Made by a program: the position numbers and the translations under genes
Source of the DNA: Candidatus Melainabacteria bacterium
GTDB taxonomy: Bacteria > Cyanobacteriota > Vampirovibrionia > Gastranaerophilales > Gastranaerophilaceae
Reading direction: 5' to 3'
Assembly: GCA_003258725.1 (NCBI GenBank)
Contig: QHMG01000008.1
Location: 1-64,000, forward strand
DNA length: 64,000 nt
The notes under the pieces: model-generated
The model's database searches: none
What the model saw: only the letters and a program-made list of their open reading frames with translations
Told to the model about the DNA's origin: nothing
In this document: piece by piece, positions 17,168 to 24,531 of the stretch
Position numbering within the stretch: position 1 is the stretch's first letter
Layout: each line of letters opens with the position of its first letter

Positions 17168-18082
17168 ATGTCACTAAATAAAGAGTCAAAAACATATTTA
17201 GAAGATTATAAAACATACCTTTTGGTTGAAAAAAACTTTTCAAATCATACAGCAAAAGCGTATTATTCTGATGTTATGAGCTATTTATTATGGCTTGATG
17301 ACACTTCCTGCTTGACGGTTAATTTTGCAAAAGTTAGAGAATATTTGTATTTTATTCAAAAATTTAATTACAAAAAGACTACTTTAGCCCGCAAAATTGC
17401 ATCAATCAGAACATTTTATAAATATCTATATAGAGAACGATTAGTTGACACAAACCCAACAACCAACCTTAGTGCCCCTAAGCGACCAAAATCCTTGCCA
17501 AAATTTTTAACGACAGAAGAAGTTGAAAAAATTATGAACGGCATAAAAATTGATACGCCAGCAGGATACAGAAACCGCACTATACTTGAACTTTTATGGG
17601 CAACAGGTATGCGTATTTCAGAACTTAGCGGACTTAATTTCGGCGATTTAAACTTGGAAAACAACGAGATTACAGTTTTTGGTAAAGGCGCAAAGGAAAG
17701 AATTGTCCTTATATCAGATAAAGCAAAAGAATATTTAGAAAGTTATATTAATACAGCCAGACCACTTGTTGCAAAAGGCTTTCCACTTGAACCAATCACT
17801 GATTCTACACCCGTTTTTATAAACAATACCGGTTACCGTTTACAGAATAAAACGGTTAGAAACGTTATAAACAGTGTGGTTGAAAGCATTGAGCTTCCAA
17901 AACACGTTACGCCACACATGTTTCGTCATAGTTTTGCAACACATTTGATTGAAAACGGTGCAGATTTGAGAGTTGTACAAGAACTTTTGGGACATGCCAG
18001 CATATCAAATACACAAATCTACACACATGTATCAACAAAACACTTGCAAGACGTATTTGAACACGCCCACCCAAGAGCCTAG
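17168..18082 (+). CDS. Tyrosine recombinase XerC/XerD
   Basis: 304 residues, standard Xer length. An N-terminal SAM-like core-binding domain (YLEDYKTYLLVEKNFSNHTA) is followed by the catalytic domain with Arg in ATGMRISELSGL, Lys in GKGAKERIV, the HMFRHSFATHL box and the tyrosine in SNTQIYTHVS. It resolves chromosome dimers at dif. A longer reading from 17060 adds residues unlike Xer proteins and crosses the promoter, so the ATG at 17168 (preceded by AGTAGGAAT) is preferred. XerC and XerD cannot be told apart by eye. No dif site was seen nearby. Confidence 0.9.
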   Translation: MSLNKESKTYLEDYKTYLLVEKNFSNHTAKAYYSDVMSYLLWLDDTSCLTVNFAKVREYLYFIQKFNYKKTTLARKIASIRTFYKYLYRERLVDTNPTTNLSAPKRPKSLPKFLTTEEVEKIMNGIKIDTPAGYRNRTILELLWATGMRISELSGLNFGDLNLENNEITVFGKGAKERIVLISDKAKEYLESYINTARPLVAKGFPLEPITDSTPVFINNTGYRLQNKTVRNVINSVVESIELPKHVTPHMFRHSFATHLIENGADLRVVQELLGHASISNTQIYTHVSTKHLQDVFEHAHPRA

Positions 18083-18257
18083 CTTATTGAGTTTCAGATG
18101 TTTTATAGTATGCAAAATTAGGCACAAAAACAACTTTACAAAACTTCTTAATCTGTAAACCTTTACCCGTCTGTAAATACCAAAAACATTCAAAAATTAA
18201 ATACATCAAACAGATTAAATTTTGTTAATAATTCTTCCATGCCTCAAAAATTTTTGC

Positions 18258-18263
18258 TATAAT
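18258..18263 (+). promoter_or_regulatory. Extended -10 box of the nrdD leader
   Basis: TGCTATAAT (extended -10, perfect TATAAT) lies about ten bases before the conserved start of the cobalamin-type riboswitch, as expected if transcription begins at its 5' edge. Confidence 0.55.
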
Positions 18264-18269
18264 GTTTGT

Positions 18270-18428
18270 ATAGTATTTAAGGAATGTGATGTGTAATTCA
18301 TCGGCAGGTCCGAAGCCGTAATAGCCGGCACTTAAGTAGTATGATATACCTCAGGGACAGGAATTCGGGAATACAGTAAAAAGAGCATAGAAATTTATCC
18401 TATTTCTGCCTTCTTTTCGTAAAAAAGG
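18270..18428 (+). promoter_or_regulatory. Cobalamin-family riboswitch with SD-sequestering hairpin, upstream of nrdD
   Basis: The leader holds GTGTAATTC, then GCAGGTCCGAAGCCGTAATA and CAGGGACAGGAATTCGGGAA. The same blocks recur in order in the leader at 21811-21945, which matches the cobalamin riboswitch core (GGTGnAAnTCC, GCTGnCCnGC) better. The last part, CCTTCTTTT-CGT-AAAAAAGG (18409-18428), is an 8-bp hairpin with one bulged C that hides the AAGGAG ribosome site of nrdD. This suggests translational repression when cobalamin is bound. Class inferred by eye. Confidence 0.7.
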
Positions 18429-18438
18429 AGATTAATTA

Positions 18439-20694
18439 ATGCCACAATTAGACAATGGAAAAGTTGTACAAATTAACGAAGAATCTGCATCAAAAATAAC
18501 AAAGCCGAAATCACTAAATGCAGTAAAACCCGTTAGTAAAATAGTAGAAATCGCATCAAAACTAGCTGTAAATAATGTAAAAGTTATCAAAAAAGACGGC
18601 ACAAAAGAAGATTATGATGTTCAAAAAGTAGTTAAAGCAGTAAAAAAATCAGCTGCTAGAATGCTTGTTGACTTTACAGATAAAGAATTAGAAGACATTT
18701 GCAATTACGTAAATTGGAGTGTTTTAGATTCACGCCAAACAGAAATTGAAATTTTCAAAATGCACTGCATCGTAGAAAACGCATTAGAAAACGTAAATCC
18801 AAAAGTTGCAAAAAGTTACAGAAACTATCGTGACTACAAAATCGACTTTGTAAATATGCTAGACAAAGTATATCAAGAAAGTCAAAGAATTATGTATATC
18901 GGAGATAAAGAAAATTCAAACTCTGACTCTGCGTTAGTTTCAACAAAGCGTTCATTAATTTTCAATCAATTAAACAAAGAATTATACAAAAAATTCTTTT
19001 TAACAGTACCAGAATTACAAGCAACACGTGACGGATATATCTACATTCACGATATGTCAGCAAGACGTGACACAATGAACTGCTGTTTATTCGACGTTGG
19101 AAACGTATTAAAAGGCGGTTTTGAAATGGGTAACTTGTGGTACAACGAACCAAAAACATTAGAAGTTGCTTTTGACGTAATTGGTGACATTGTAATGGCG
19201 GCTGCAAGCCAACAATACGGTGGTTTTACAGTTCCAGAAGTTGACAAAATTTTAGCTCCATTTGCTCAAAAAACCTTCAACAAGAATTACCAAAGATATG
19301 TTGATATGGGTGTTGACTCACAAAAAGCAAAAGAAGAAGCAATTAAAGATGTTGAAAAAGACTTACACGATGGTTTCCAAGGCTGGGAATACAAATTCAA
19401 CACAGTAGCATCTAGTCGTGGTGATTATCCATTTATTACAATGACATTAGGTCTTGGCACAGAAATGTTTGAAAAAATGGCATCAAAAATGATGTTAAAA
19501 GTAAGACAAGAAGGTCAAGGCAAAAAGAACAATAAAAAACCAGTATTATTCCCTAAAATCGTATTCTTATACGATGAAGAACTTCACGGCAAAGGTGGAG
19601 AATTAGAAGATTTGTTTGATGCAGGTGTTGAATGTTCTAAAAAATCAATGTATCCAGATTGGTTGTCAATGACAGGCGAAGGCTACATTGCAAGCATGTA
19701 CAAAAAATACAAACGAGTAATCTCTCCAATGGGTTGCAGAGCATTTCTTTCACCTTGGTACGAAAGAGGCGGAATGAAACCTGCAGATGAAAACGATAAA
19801 CCAGTATTTGTTGGTAGATTTAACATCGGCGCTATTAGCTTACACTTACCAATGATTTATGCTAAAGCACAAAAAGAAGGTAAAGATTTCTATGAAGTTC
19901 TTGATTACTATATGGAAATGATTAGAAACTTACACAAACGTACTTACGATTATCTTGGCGAAATGAGAGCGTCAATTAATCCTCTTGGCTTCTGCGAAGG
20001 TGGTTTCTATGGCGGTCACTTAGGTTTACACGACAAAATTAAACCTATTTTGAAATCTTCAACCGCATCATTCGGTATCACAGCATTGAATGAATTGCAA
20101 GAATTACACAATGGCAAATCATTAGTTGAAGACGGTCAATTCGCTTTAGAGGTAATGGAATACATTAATAAAAAAGTAAACCAATTCAAAGAAGAAGATG
20201 GAAACTTATACGCAATTTACGGTACTCCAGCTGAAAACTTATGCGGTTTACAAGTTAAACAATTCCGTAAAAAATATGGCGTGGTTGAAAAAGTTTCAGA
20301 CAGAGGTTATGTTTCAAACAGTTTCCACTGCCACGTTACAGAAAAAATTGGACCATTGGAAAAACAAGACTTAGAAGGACGTTTCTGGGAATTGATGAAC
20401 GGTGGTAAAATTCAATACGTAAAATATCCAATCTCATATAATACAAAAGCTATCGAAACTTTGATTAAAAGAGCAATGGATAAAGGTTTTTACGAAGGCG
20501 TAAACCTATCACTTTCATACTGTGATGATTGCGGACACCAAGAATTGAATATGGACGTTTGTCCAAAATGCGGTAGCAAGAACCTAACAAAAATTGATAG
20601 AATGAACGGCTACTTGTCATATTCAAGAGTTAAAGGTGATACTCGCTTGAACGAAGCAAAAATGGAAGAAATTAAAGATAGGGTTAGTATGTAG
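18439..20694 (+). CDS. nrdD: Anaerobic (class III) ribonucleoside-triphosphate reductase
   Basis: 751 residues. An ATP-cone allosteric domain lies near residues 50-140 (VIKKDGTKEDYDVQKVVKAV). The catalytic barrel includes NCCLFDVGNVL and MGCRAFLSPW, which carry active-site cysteines. The C-terminal zinc site is CDDCG plus CPKCG, and the glycyl-radical loop is RMNGYLSYSR. It reduces NTPs to dNTPs without oxygen, using formate or thiols as reductant in this family. The activase gene nrdG follows 133 bp later. The cobalamin riboswitch suggests it is switched off when B12 allows another (class II) reductase to work; no class II gene is in this window. Confidence 0.95.
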   Translation: MPQLDNGKVVQINEESASKITKPKSLNAVKPVSKIVEIASKLAVNNVKVIKKDGTKEDYDVQKVVKAVKKSAARMLVDFTDKELEDICNYVNWSVLDSRQTEIEIFKMHCIVENALENVNPKVAKSYRNYRDYKIDFVNMLDKVYQESQRIMYIGDKENSNSDSALVSTKRSLIFNQLNKELYKKFFLTVPELQATRDGYIYIHDMSARRDTMNCCLFDVGNVLKGGFEMGNLWYNEPKTLEVAFDVIGDIVMAAASQQYGGFTVPEVDKILAPFAQKTFNKNYQRYVDMGVDSQKAKEEAIKDVEKDLHDGFQGWEYKFNTVASSRGDYPFITMTLGLGTEMFEKMASKMMLKVRQEGQGKKNNKKPVLFPKIVFLYDEELHGKGGELEDLFDAGVECSKKSMYPDWLSMTGEGYIASMYKKYKRVISPMGCRAFLSPWYERGGMKPADENDKPVFVGRFNIGAISLHLPMIYAKAQKEGKDFYEVLDYYMEMIRNLHKRTYDYLGEMRASINPLGFCEGGFYGGHLGLHDKIKPILKSSTASFGITALNELQELHNGKSLVEDGQFALEVMEYINKKVNQFKEEDGNLYAIYGTPAENLCGLQVKQFRKKYGVVEKVSDRGYVSNSFHCHVTEKIGPLEKQDLEGRFWELMNGGKIQYVKYPISYNTKAIETLIKRAMDKGFYEGVNLSLSYCDDCGHQELNMDVCPKCGSKNLTKIDRMNGYLSYSRVKGDTRLNEAKMEEIKDRVSM

Positions 20695-20765
20695 CCACTC
20701 GAGCAGAGCAATGAGCGAAGCGAAAGGTGAACAACTAAAGCTATGTGAAACGCAAGCAAAATTTA

Positions 20766-20794
20766 ATGGGTTTTGATTAAAAATCAAAACCCAT
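20766..20794 (+). other. Intercistronic hairpin between nrdD and nrdG
   Basis: ATGGGTTTTGATT and its exact complement form a 13-bp stem with an AAA loop. It is followed by AATTATAA and not a T-run. It may protect the nrdD message or reduce read-through into nrdG, giving less activase than reductase. The 70 bases before it are GC-richer than surrounding DNA. Confidence 0.5.
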
Positions 20795-20827
20795 AATTAT
20801 AACAAAACAGAATTTGGAAAGAGATTA

Positions 20828-21313
20828 ATGAATTACCACAATATTACAAAAGAAGATATGCTTAATGGCGACGGTTTAAGAACCGTACTTTGGGTTGCAG
20901 GTTGTAACCACAAATGTAAAGGTTGTCAAAACCCAATCACTTGGGACGAAAAAGGCGGATTACCTTTTGACCAAGAGGCTGAAGATGAGTTGTTTGAAGC
21001 GTTAAGAGTCCCAAGCATTTCAGGTATAACCTTCAGCGGTGGAGATCCACTGTTTCCAAATAATCGTTCAGAAATTTTCAGATTGATAAAAAAGATTAAA
21101 TCAGAACTTCCAGAAAAGACTGTATGGCTTTATACAGGTTATTCTTGGGAAGATATCTGTGATTTAGACGGCATAAAAGATATTGACGTTTTAATTGATG
21201 GCGAATTTGTTCAAAAGTTAAACGATAATAACTTACATTGGGTTGGAAGCTCGAACCAACGAGTAATTGATGTAAAAAAATCAACAAAAAACAATGTCGT
21301 TTTACACGAATAA
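20828..21313 (+). CDS. nrdG: Anaerobic ribonucleotide reductase activating protein
   Basis: 161-residue radical SAM protein. The cluster motif is CNHKCKGC (Cx3Cx2C) at about residues 26-33, with SAM-binding GITFSGGDPL. It installs the glycyl radical on NrdD. Position directly after nrdD and small size are typical. An AAAGAGATT ribosome site precedes the start. Confidence 0.95.
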   Translation: MNYHNITKEDMLNGDGLRTVLWVAGCNHKCKGCQNPITWDEKGGLPFDQEAEDELFEALRVPSISGITFSGGDPLFPNNRSEIFRLIKKIKSELPEKTVWLYTGYSWEDICDLDGIKDIDVLIDGEFVQKLNDNNLHWVGSSNQRVIDVKKSTKNNVVLHE

Positions 21314-21331
21314 AAAATTTTGAAAGTATCT

Positions 21332-21364
21332 AAAAAGGGCGGTGATTTCATCACCGCCCTTTTT
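21332..21364 (+). terminator. Terminator of nrdDG
   Basis: AAAAAGGGCGGTGAT and its complement form a 15-bp stem around TTC, ending in five T. Confidence 0.88.
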
Positions 21365-21489
21365 AGATAAAAAATACAACCTTATATCATCTTTTACTGC
21401 AACACACGATACTTTTAATTATTCTCAAAACGCATTTAATAAATATCATATATGTACATTTAATTAACATTATGATATAATCAACTCAT

Positions 21490-21730
21490 GGGGCTAGCCT
21501 GTTTTCTAAAGAACTCCGACACAACATTTTAATTCCGATTTCGGTCGGTTGTTCCGAAAGAAAGGAGGTCACTATGGAAAATATCAATTTAACATTAATA
21601 ATGATTTTTTTGATTTTATACATAACGAAAAATGGCGCTTCTCATAAGAGATAACGCCATTCCGACTTCTTTATACAGTTGATGGTAGCTGGAACTACCG
21701 CCCCTGTATTTTTATTATAAACTATTTTTC
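21490..21730 (+). ncRNA. Dispersed structured RNA element, copy B (with 24-codon ORF)
   Basis: Architecture as in copies A and C. GGGGC (21490-21494) can pair with GCCCC (21700-21704) and close the unit. ACAAC (21521-21525) pairs with GTTGT (21547-21551), and CTCC can pair with the GGAG of the SD across an internal loop. A hairpin ATGGCG...CGCCAT overlaps the end of the ORF, and GGTAG...CTACC precedes the 3' end. The sequence after CCCCT (TTTATTATAAACTATTTTT) is nearly identical to copies A and C. GATATAATC upstream is a good -10. Internal sequence is much more diverged than between A and C. Confidence 0.5.
21573..21647 (+). CDS. 24-residue peptide, element copy B
   Basis: ATG four bases after AAAGGAGGT. 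Exactly 24 codons, the same as in copies A and C, but the peptide (MENINLTLINDFF, then DFIHNEKWRFS) is amphipathic and not the hydrophobic type. The shared length and position argue for a real ORF; the changed sequence leaves function open. Confidence 0.4.
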   Translation, partial: YGKYQFNINNDFFDFIHNEKWRFS

Positions 21731-21810
21731 AAATTTTTCAACCGTTAAAATTGTAAATTCATGTAAATATACATGTTTAAATAAAAATTCTTTTGATATA
21801 AAATTGTATC

Positions 21811-21945
21811 AACAAGTAAGGAAAGTTGGGTGTAAGTCCCTCGCTGGTCCGCAGCCGTTACAGTCGGAATGCTTATTTGTTTTCAACCTCGAGACAGGAA
21901 TAGGGAATAAACTTGAAATGATTATTACCCCTTTCTGATTTATAC
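21811..21945 (+). promoter_or_regulatory. Cobalamin riboswitch upstream of the CobO-like operon
   Basis: The core reads GGGTGTAAGTCCCTCGCTGG followed by TCCGCAGCCGTTACAGTCGG, which fits the cobalamin riboswitch consensus (GGTGnAAnTCC, GCTGnCCnGC, then a C-GTnA segment). Downstream CTCGAGACAGGAATAGGGAA matches the second riboswitch in this window at 18351-18370. A B12-adenosylating enzyme is encoded two genes downstream, which fits the regulation. The expression platform lies in the roughly 90 bases before 22038 and was not resolved. Confidence 0.8.
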
Positions 21946-22037
21946 AAGCGAAATAGCATACTCTAATGGAAGTGTATTTGCATTACCCGTATCGTTGAAA
22001 AATATACAAACTAGACTATCACATATAAGGAGAAATT

Positions 22038-22403
22038 ATGAAATTATCACAAGTTGCTTTTCAAGCACCACAAGTAACACCAGCTCAACGCATGTCTAAC
22101 CCTGTTAAATCTGCACCAAAAATGGCACTTAAAACTTTAGACAAAGATGTTTTTGAAAAAAGCCCTAAAAAAGAATTTACCAACGAAGATGCGATGGCTT
22201 TGATGAGAGAAGAGCTTAAAGATGCTATGAGCAAAAAAGAATTAGATGCGTATATGAAAAACCTTGATGACGCTTGCAAACAACTAGAAATAGAACCTAA
22301 AAACTTGCCAATCAACGAAGAACATCCTGGAAATTTGACTAAAGACCAAAGACTTCAAATCTTCACTTTGCTAAAATTTGATTCACTTTCAGAATTAGCT
22401 TAA
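22038..22403 (+). CDS. Small hypothetical protein under the cobalamin riboswitch
   Basis: 121 residues, start supported by AAGGAG. The N-terminus (MKLSQVAFQAPQVTPAQRM) is followed by DKDVFEKSPKK, a D-x-F motif that recurs in other proteins of this window (27630, 29180 and 41264 genes). The rest is helical and charged. It is the first gene after the riboswitch and lies 44 bp before the CobO-like gene. A role in B12 use is suggested by position only. Confidence 0.65.
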   Translation: MKLSQVAFQAPQVTPAQRMSNPVKSAPKMALKTLDKDVFEKSPKKEFTNEDAMALMREELKDAMSKKELDAYMKNLDDACKQLEIEPKNLPINEEHPGNLTKDQRLQIFTLLKFDSLSELA

Positions 22404-22447
22404 GCCACAAAATTAGTGTTTATCGAAAAATAAGGAATTAGAAAAGA

Positions 22448-23203
22448 ATGAAAATTAATAATATAGCCCCTCAATACTTTATAAACCCTGTTCAAGCAAC
22501 TTACAACAACAAAAAAAATGAAAACAAACAGCCCGAACAAACATTCAATCAAAACCCTAATGTAACCTCACCATTCAAGCAAGATGCCTTGTCACATTTG
22601 GCTTTCTTGGGTATTCAAAACTTAAAATACACAGCAAACGTAACTTTCAAGGGCGACACAAACAAAAAAGATAAAGGTTATGTTCAAGTCTATACTGGTG
22701 ACGGCAAAGGCAAAACAACAGCAGCTATGGGACTTGCACTTCGTGCGCTAGGTCAAGGCAAAAAAGTTGCAATCACAATGTTTACAAAAGGTGGCGATAA
22801 TTATGGTGAAGTTAAAGCCTTCAATAAACTTCAACCTGATTTAAGAAAAAATCTTACCCTAAATCAAGCTGGGCTTGATAGAATTGTCTACACATCAAAT
22901 CAGACAGAAAACGACAAAATTATTATGCAAAAGGGTTGGGAAGATGCTAAAAAGATTATCAACTCTGGTGAAACAGACGTTGTAATTCTTGATGAAATGA
23001 ACATTGCAATAGATTTGAATATGATTGACGAAAAAGATGTTCTTGAAACAATCAAAAATAAACCAGAAAACGTTGAAATCGTTCTTACAGGCAGAAATGC
23101 GCACCAAAGTATTATTGATGCAGCAGACTTAGTTTCAAATATTCAACCTATTAAGCACTATTGGAACAAAGGTGTTAAGGCAAGAGAAGGTATTGAATAT
23201 TAA
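22448..23203 (+). CDS. cobO: CobO/CobA-type cob(I)alamin adenosyltransferase with N-terminal extension
   Basis: 251 residues. From about residue 77 it is a CobO-type ATP:corrinoid adenosyltransferase: P-loop VYTGDGKGKTTAAMGLALRA, then DVVILDEMNIAI (Walker B) and VLTGRNAH. It makes adenosylcobalamin from cob(I)alamin. The first 76 residues are not part of the family. They are Asn/Gln-rich and end in ANVTFKGDTNKK, the F-[TK]-G motif also seen in unrelated proteins nearby. The cobalamin riboswitch at 21811 probably gives feedback control. Confidence 0.88.
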   Translation: MKINNIAPQYFINPVQATYNNKKNENKQPEQTFNQNPNVTSPFKQDALSHLAFLGIQNLKYTANVTFKGDTNKKDKGYVQVYTGDGKGKTTAAMGLALRALGQGKKVAITMFTKGGDNYGEVKAFNKLQPDLRKNLTLNQAGLDRIVYTSNQTENDKIIMQKGWEDAKKIINSGETDVVILDEMNIAIDLNMIDEKDVLETIKNKPENVEIVLTGRNAHQSIIDAADLVSNIQPIKHYWNKGVKAREGIEY

Positions 23204-23235
23204 TTTTAATTTTTAAATTTTAACTTCAAATTAGA

Positions 23236-23270
23236 TGTGCGAAATTTTTATAAAAAATTTCGCACATTTT
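23236..23270 (+). terminator. Terminator of the cobO operon
   Basis: TGTGCGAAATTTTT and its complement form a 14-bp stem with an ATA loop, followed by TTTTGTG. Confidence 0.8.
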
Positions 23271-23338
23271 GTGAGGAAAATATGAAAAAATAAGTAAATT
23301 TTGTTAAAAAATTATTTTTGCTCGTTTTTGTCCGTATA

Positions 23339-23366
23339 AAAGCGTACGTATTTTTACGTACGCTTT
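23339..23366. terminator. 12-bp hairpin just past the small minus-strand ORF
   Basis: AAAGCGTACGTA, TTTT, TACGTACGCTTT. On the minus strand it starts one base after the stop codon of the 48-codon ORF and is followed by TATA, so it could end that transcript. Confidence 0.6.
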
Positions 23367-23367
23367 A

Positions 23368-23514
23368 CTACGTACACAAAGCTGAAACGCATTGATTATT
23401 AAGGAATATACGCTCGCTGTTGGGTGGTATGACAGTGACAATGCAGGTTTTGTCCTCTGCTCCACCTAATCCTAAGGGGTAAATGTAATAAAAATTGCTT
23501 TCTTCAGCCCACAA
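23368..23514 (-). CDS. Possible 48-residue protein downstream of a TetR-type operator
   Basis: TTG start preceded by AAGGAG at a 5-base spacing, and immediately downstream of the operator at 23528-23543. The 48 codons are open and end in TAG just before a hairpin terminator. The peptide includes WAEESNFYYIYPLGLGGAED, then VTVIPPNSERIF and three cysteines. Local GC is clearly above the surroundings. No ATG is available and an in-frame stop lies just before the SD. The same DNA could instead encode a structured RNA. No family recognised. Confidence 0.4.
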   Translation of the reverse strand: MWAEESNFYYIYPLGLGGAEDKTCIVTVIPPNSERIFLNNQCVSALCT

Positions 23515-23527
23515 GTTTTCTCCTTTC

Positions 23528-23543
23528 TATACCGTTCGGTATA
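23528..23543. promoter_or_regulatory. TetR-family operator, distal copy
   Basis: TATACCGTTCGGTATA, a perfect 16-bp palindrome. It matches the palindrome before the tetR gene except for its two central bases. It lies 20 bp beyond the tetR stop, at the 5' side of the 48-codon minus-strand ORF. Confidence 0.7.
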
Positions 23544-23562
23544 TTTGTTTTAAAAATTTTTG

Positions 23563-24138
23563 TTAGCTAAAAATGCCGTGCATAAACTGTTTTACAAATT
23601 CATTAATGCTGTCTTGCTTCTTTAGCGCAATACACGTATTAATCAATCCAATAAAAGTCCATGCCAAGCGGGTTTCAGAGCCTTTCATGTTTCCGTGAAT
23701 TCTTGCCATAGATTTAAACATTTTTTCAATAATCTGAAATTGAACATTATTTAAATCCTTAGCAATTCTGCTTAGGCTTCCGCAATCTGGGGCAAATGTT
23801 GCGTTTAGCACTATTTTGTAGAATTTTGGGTTTGCTTTTGCAAACTTCAAATATGCTTGTGCAACAGTCGTTAAGGTAAGTATAACGTCCTTTTCGTACA
23901 CTTTAGCATTTGGGGTATAATGTGCATTTTTGTCAAGCAAATCGTTTAATTTTTCATAATTAGCCTTCAAAACCTCTTTTAAAACACCTTCCTTGTTTCC
24001 AAAATGGTAGTATAAAGTTGGTTTTGTTATGCCTGATTTTTCGCAAAGAGCTTGAACACCTACGGCGTCATAACCCTTGCTAGAAAACAAATCTAGCGCT
24101 ATTGATAATATTTTATTTTTATTATCCGTCGTTTCCAT
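23563..24138 (-). CDS. TetR/AcrR-family repressor
   Basis: 191 residues. The N-terminal helix-turn-helix (KILSIALDLFSSKGYDAVGV, then KSGITKPTLYYHFGNKEGVL) is classical TetR. The C-terminal ligand domain is helical (about residues 60-191). Operators lie both before its own start (24149-24166) and past its stop (23528-23543), so it probably represses itself and a second transcript. The ligand and any efflux target are not apparent in the neighbourhood. Confidence 0.9.
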   Translation of the reverse strand: METTDNKNKILSIALDLFSSKGYDAVGVQALCEKSGITKPTLYYHFGNKEGVLKEVLKANYEKLNDLLDKNAHYTPNAKVYEKDVILTLTTVAQAYLKFAKANPKFYKIVLNATFAPDCGSLSRIAKDLNNVQFQIIEKMFKSMARIHGNMKGSETRLAWTFIGLINTCIALKKQDSINEFVKQFMHGIFS

Positions 24139-24148
24139 AGCATGGATT

Positions 24149-24166
24149 ATATACCGAACGGTATAT
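24149..24166. promoter_or_regulatory. TetR-family operator upstream of tetR
   Basis: ATATACCG-AA-CGGTATAT, an 18-bp inverted repeat 11 bp before the tetR start codon. The half-site TATACCG is the same as in the operator at 23528. Confidence 0.75.
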
Positions 24167-24276
24167 GATTGTCAATAGGTAATTCATCTATTTAGAGGAT
24201 TAAATTTTAAAAGTTATATTTTACAATGAGTGTGTAAAAGAATAATCTGAGTAGGGGATTATTGGGGGATAGGAAA

Positions 24277-24531
24277 ATGTCTTTAAGTATTAAATTTGTA
24301 AATGAATACGTTGATGAAGAATTTGAACCGCAAAATAACGGTGAAATCTCTGATTCTATTACTCAAAATTGGACAGAACAAGCGTTAGAGTGCTACCAAT
24401 TAGGTTGCGATTGCTCAAGATGCTCTATTTCTAAAGGCAAATATTCTTTTGTTTGCCAAATGCCAAAAGTAGTAAAAATCTTGTTAAAAATGGGAAAACC
24501 TAGCTCTAGCACAAAATTAATGCATGCTTAG
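24277..24531 (+). CDS. Small cysteine-cluster protein
   Basis: 84 residues from the ATG at 24277; an in-frame TTG five codons upstream is less likely. Cysteines fall at residues 39, 44, 46, 49 and 60 in the segment ECYQLGCDCSRCSISKG, then FVCQMPK. The C-x4-C-x-C-x2-C spacing suggests a bound metal or iron-sulfur cluster. Family not recognised with certainty, though I recall similar small proteins in Melainabacteria. The 3' end overlaps the convergent flavin reductase gene by 15 bases. Confidence 0.65.
   Translation: MSLSIKFVNEYVDEEFEPQNNGEISDSITQNWTEQALECYQLGCDCSRCSISKGKYSFVCQMPKVVKILLKMGKPSSSTKLMHA

Noticed and set aside
17168..18082. Phage or transposon integrase
   Set aside because: Length and motifs fit housekeeping XerC/XerD, and no attachment repeats or mobile genes are next to it.
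21601..21654. Alternative 17-codon hydrophobic ORF within element copy B
   Set aside because: It has no SD of its own; the 24-codon frame behind AAAGGAGGT is better supported.
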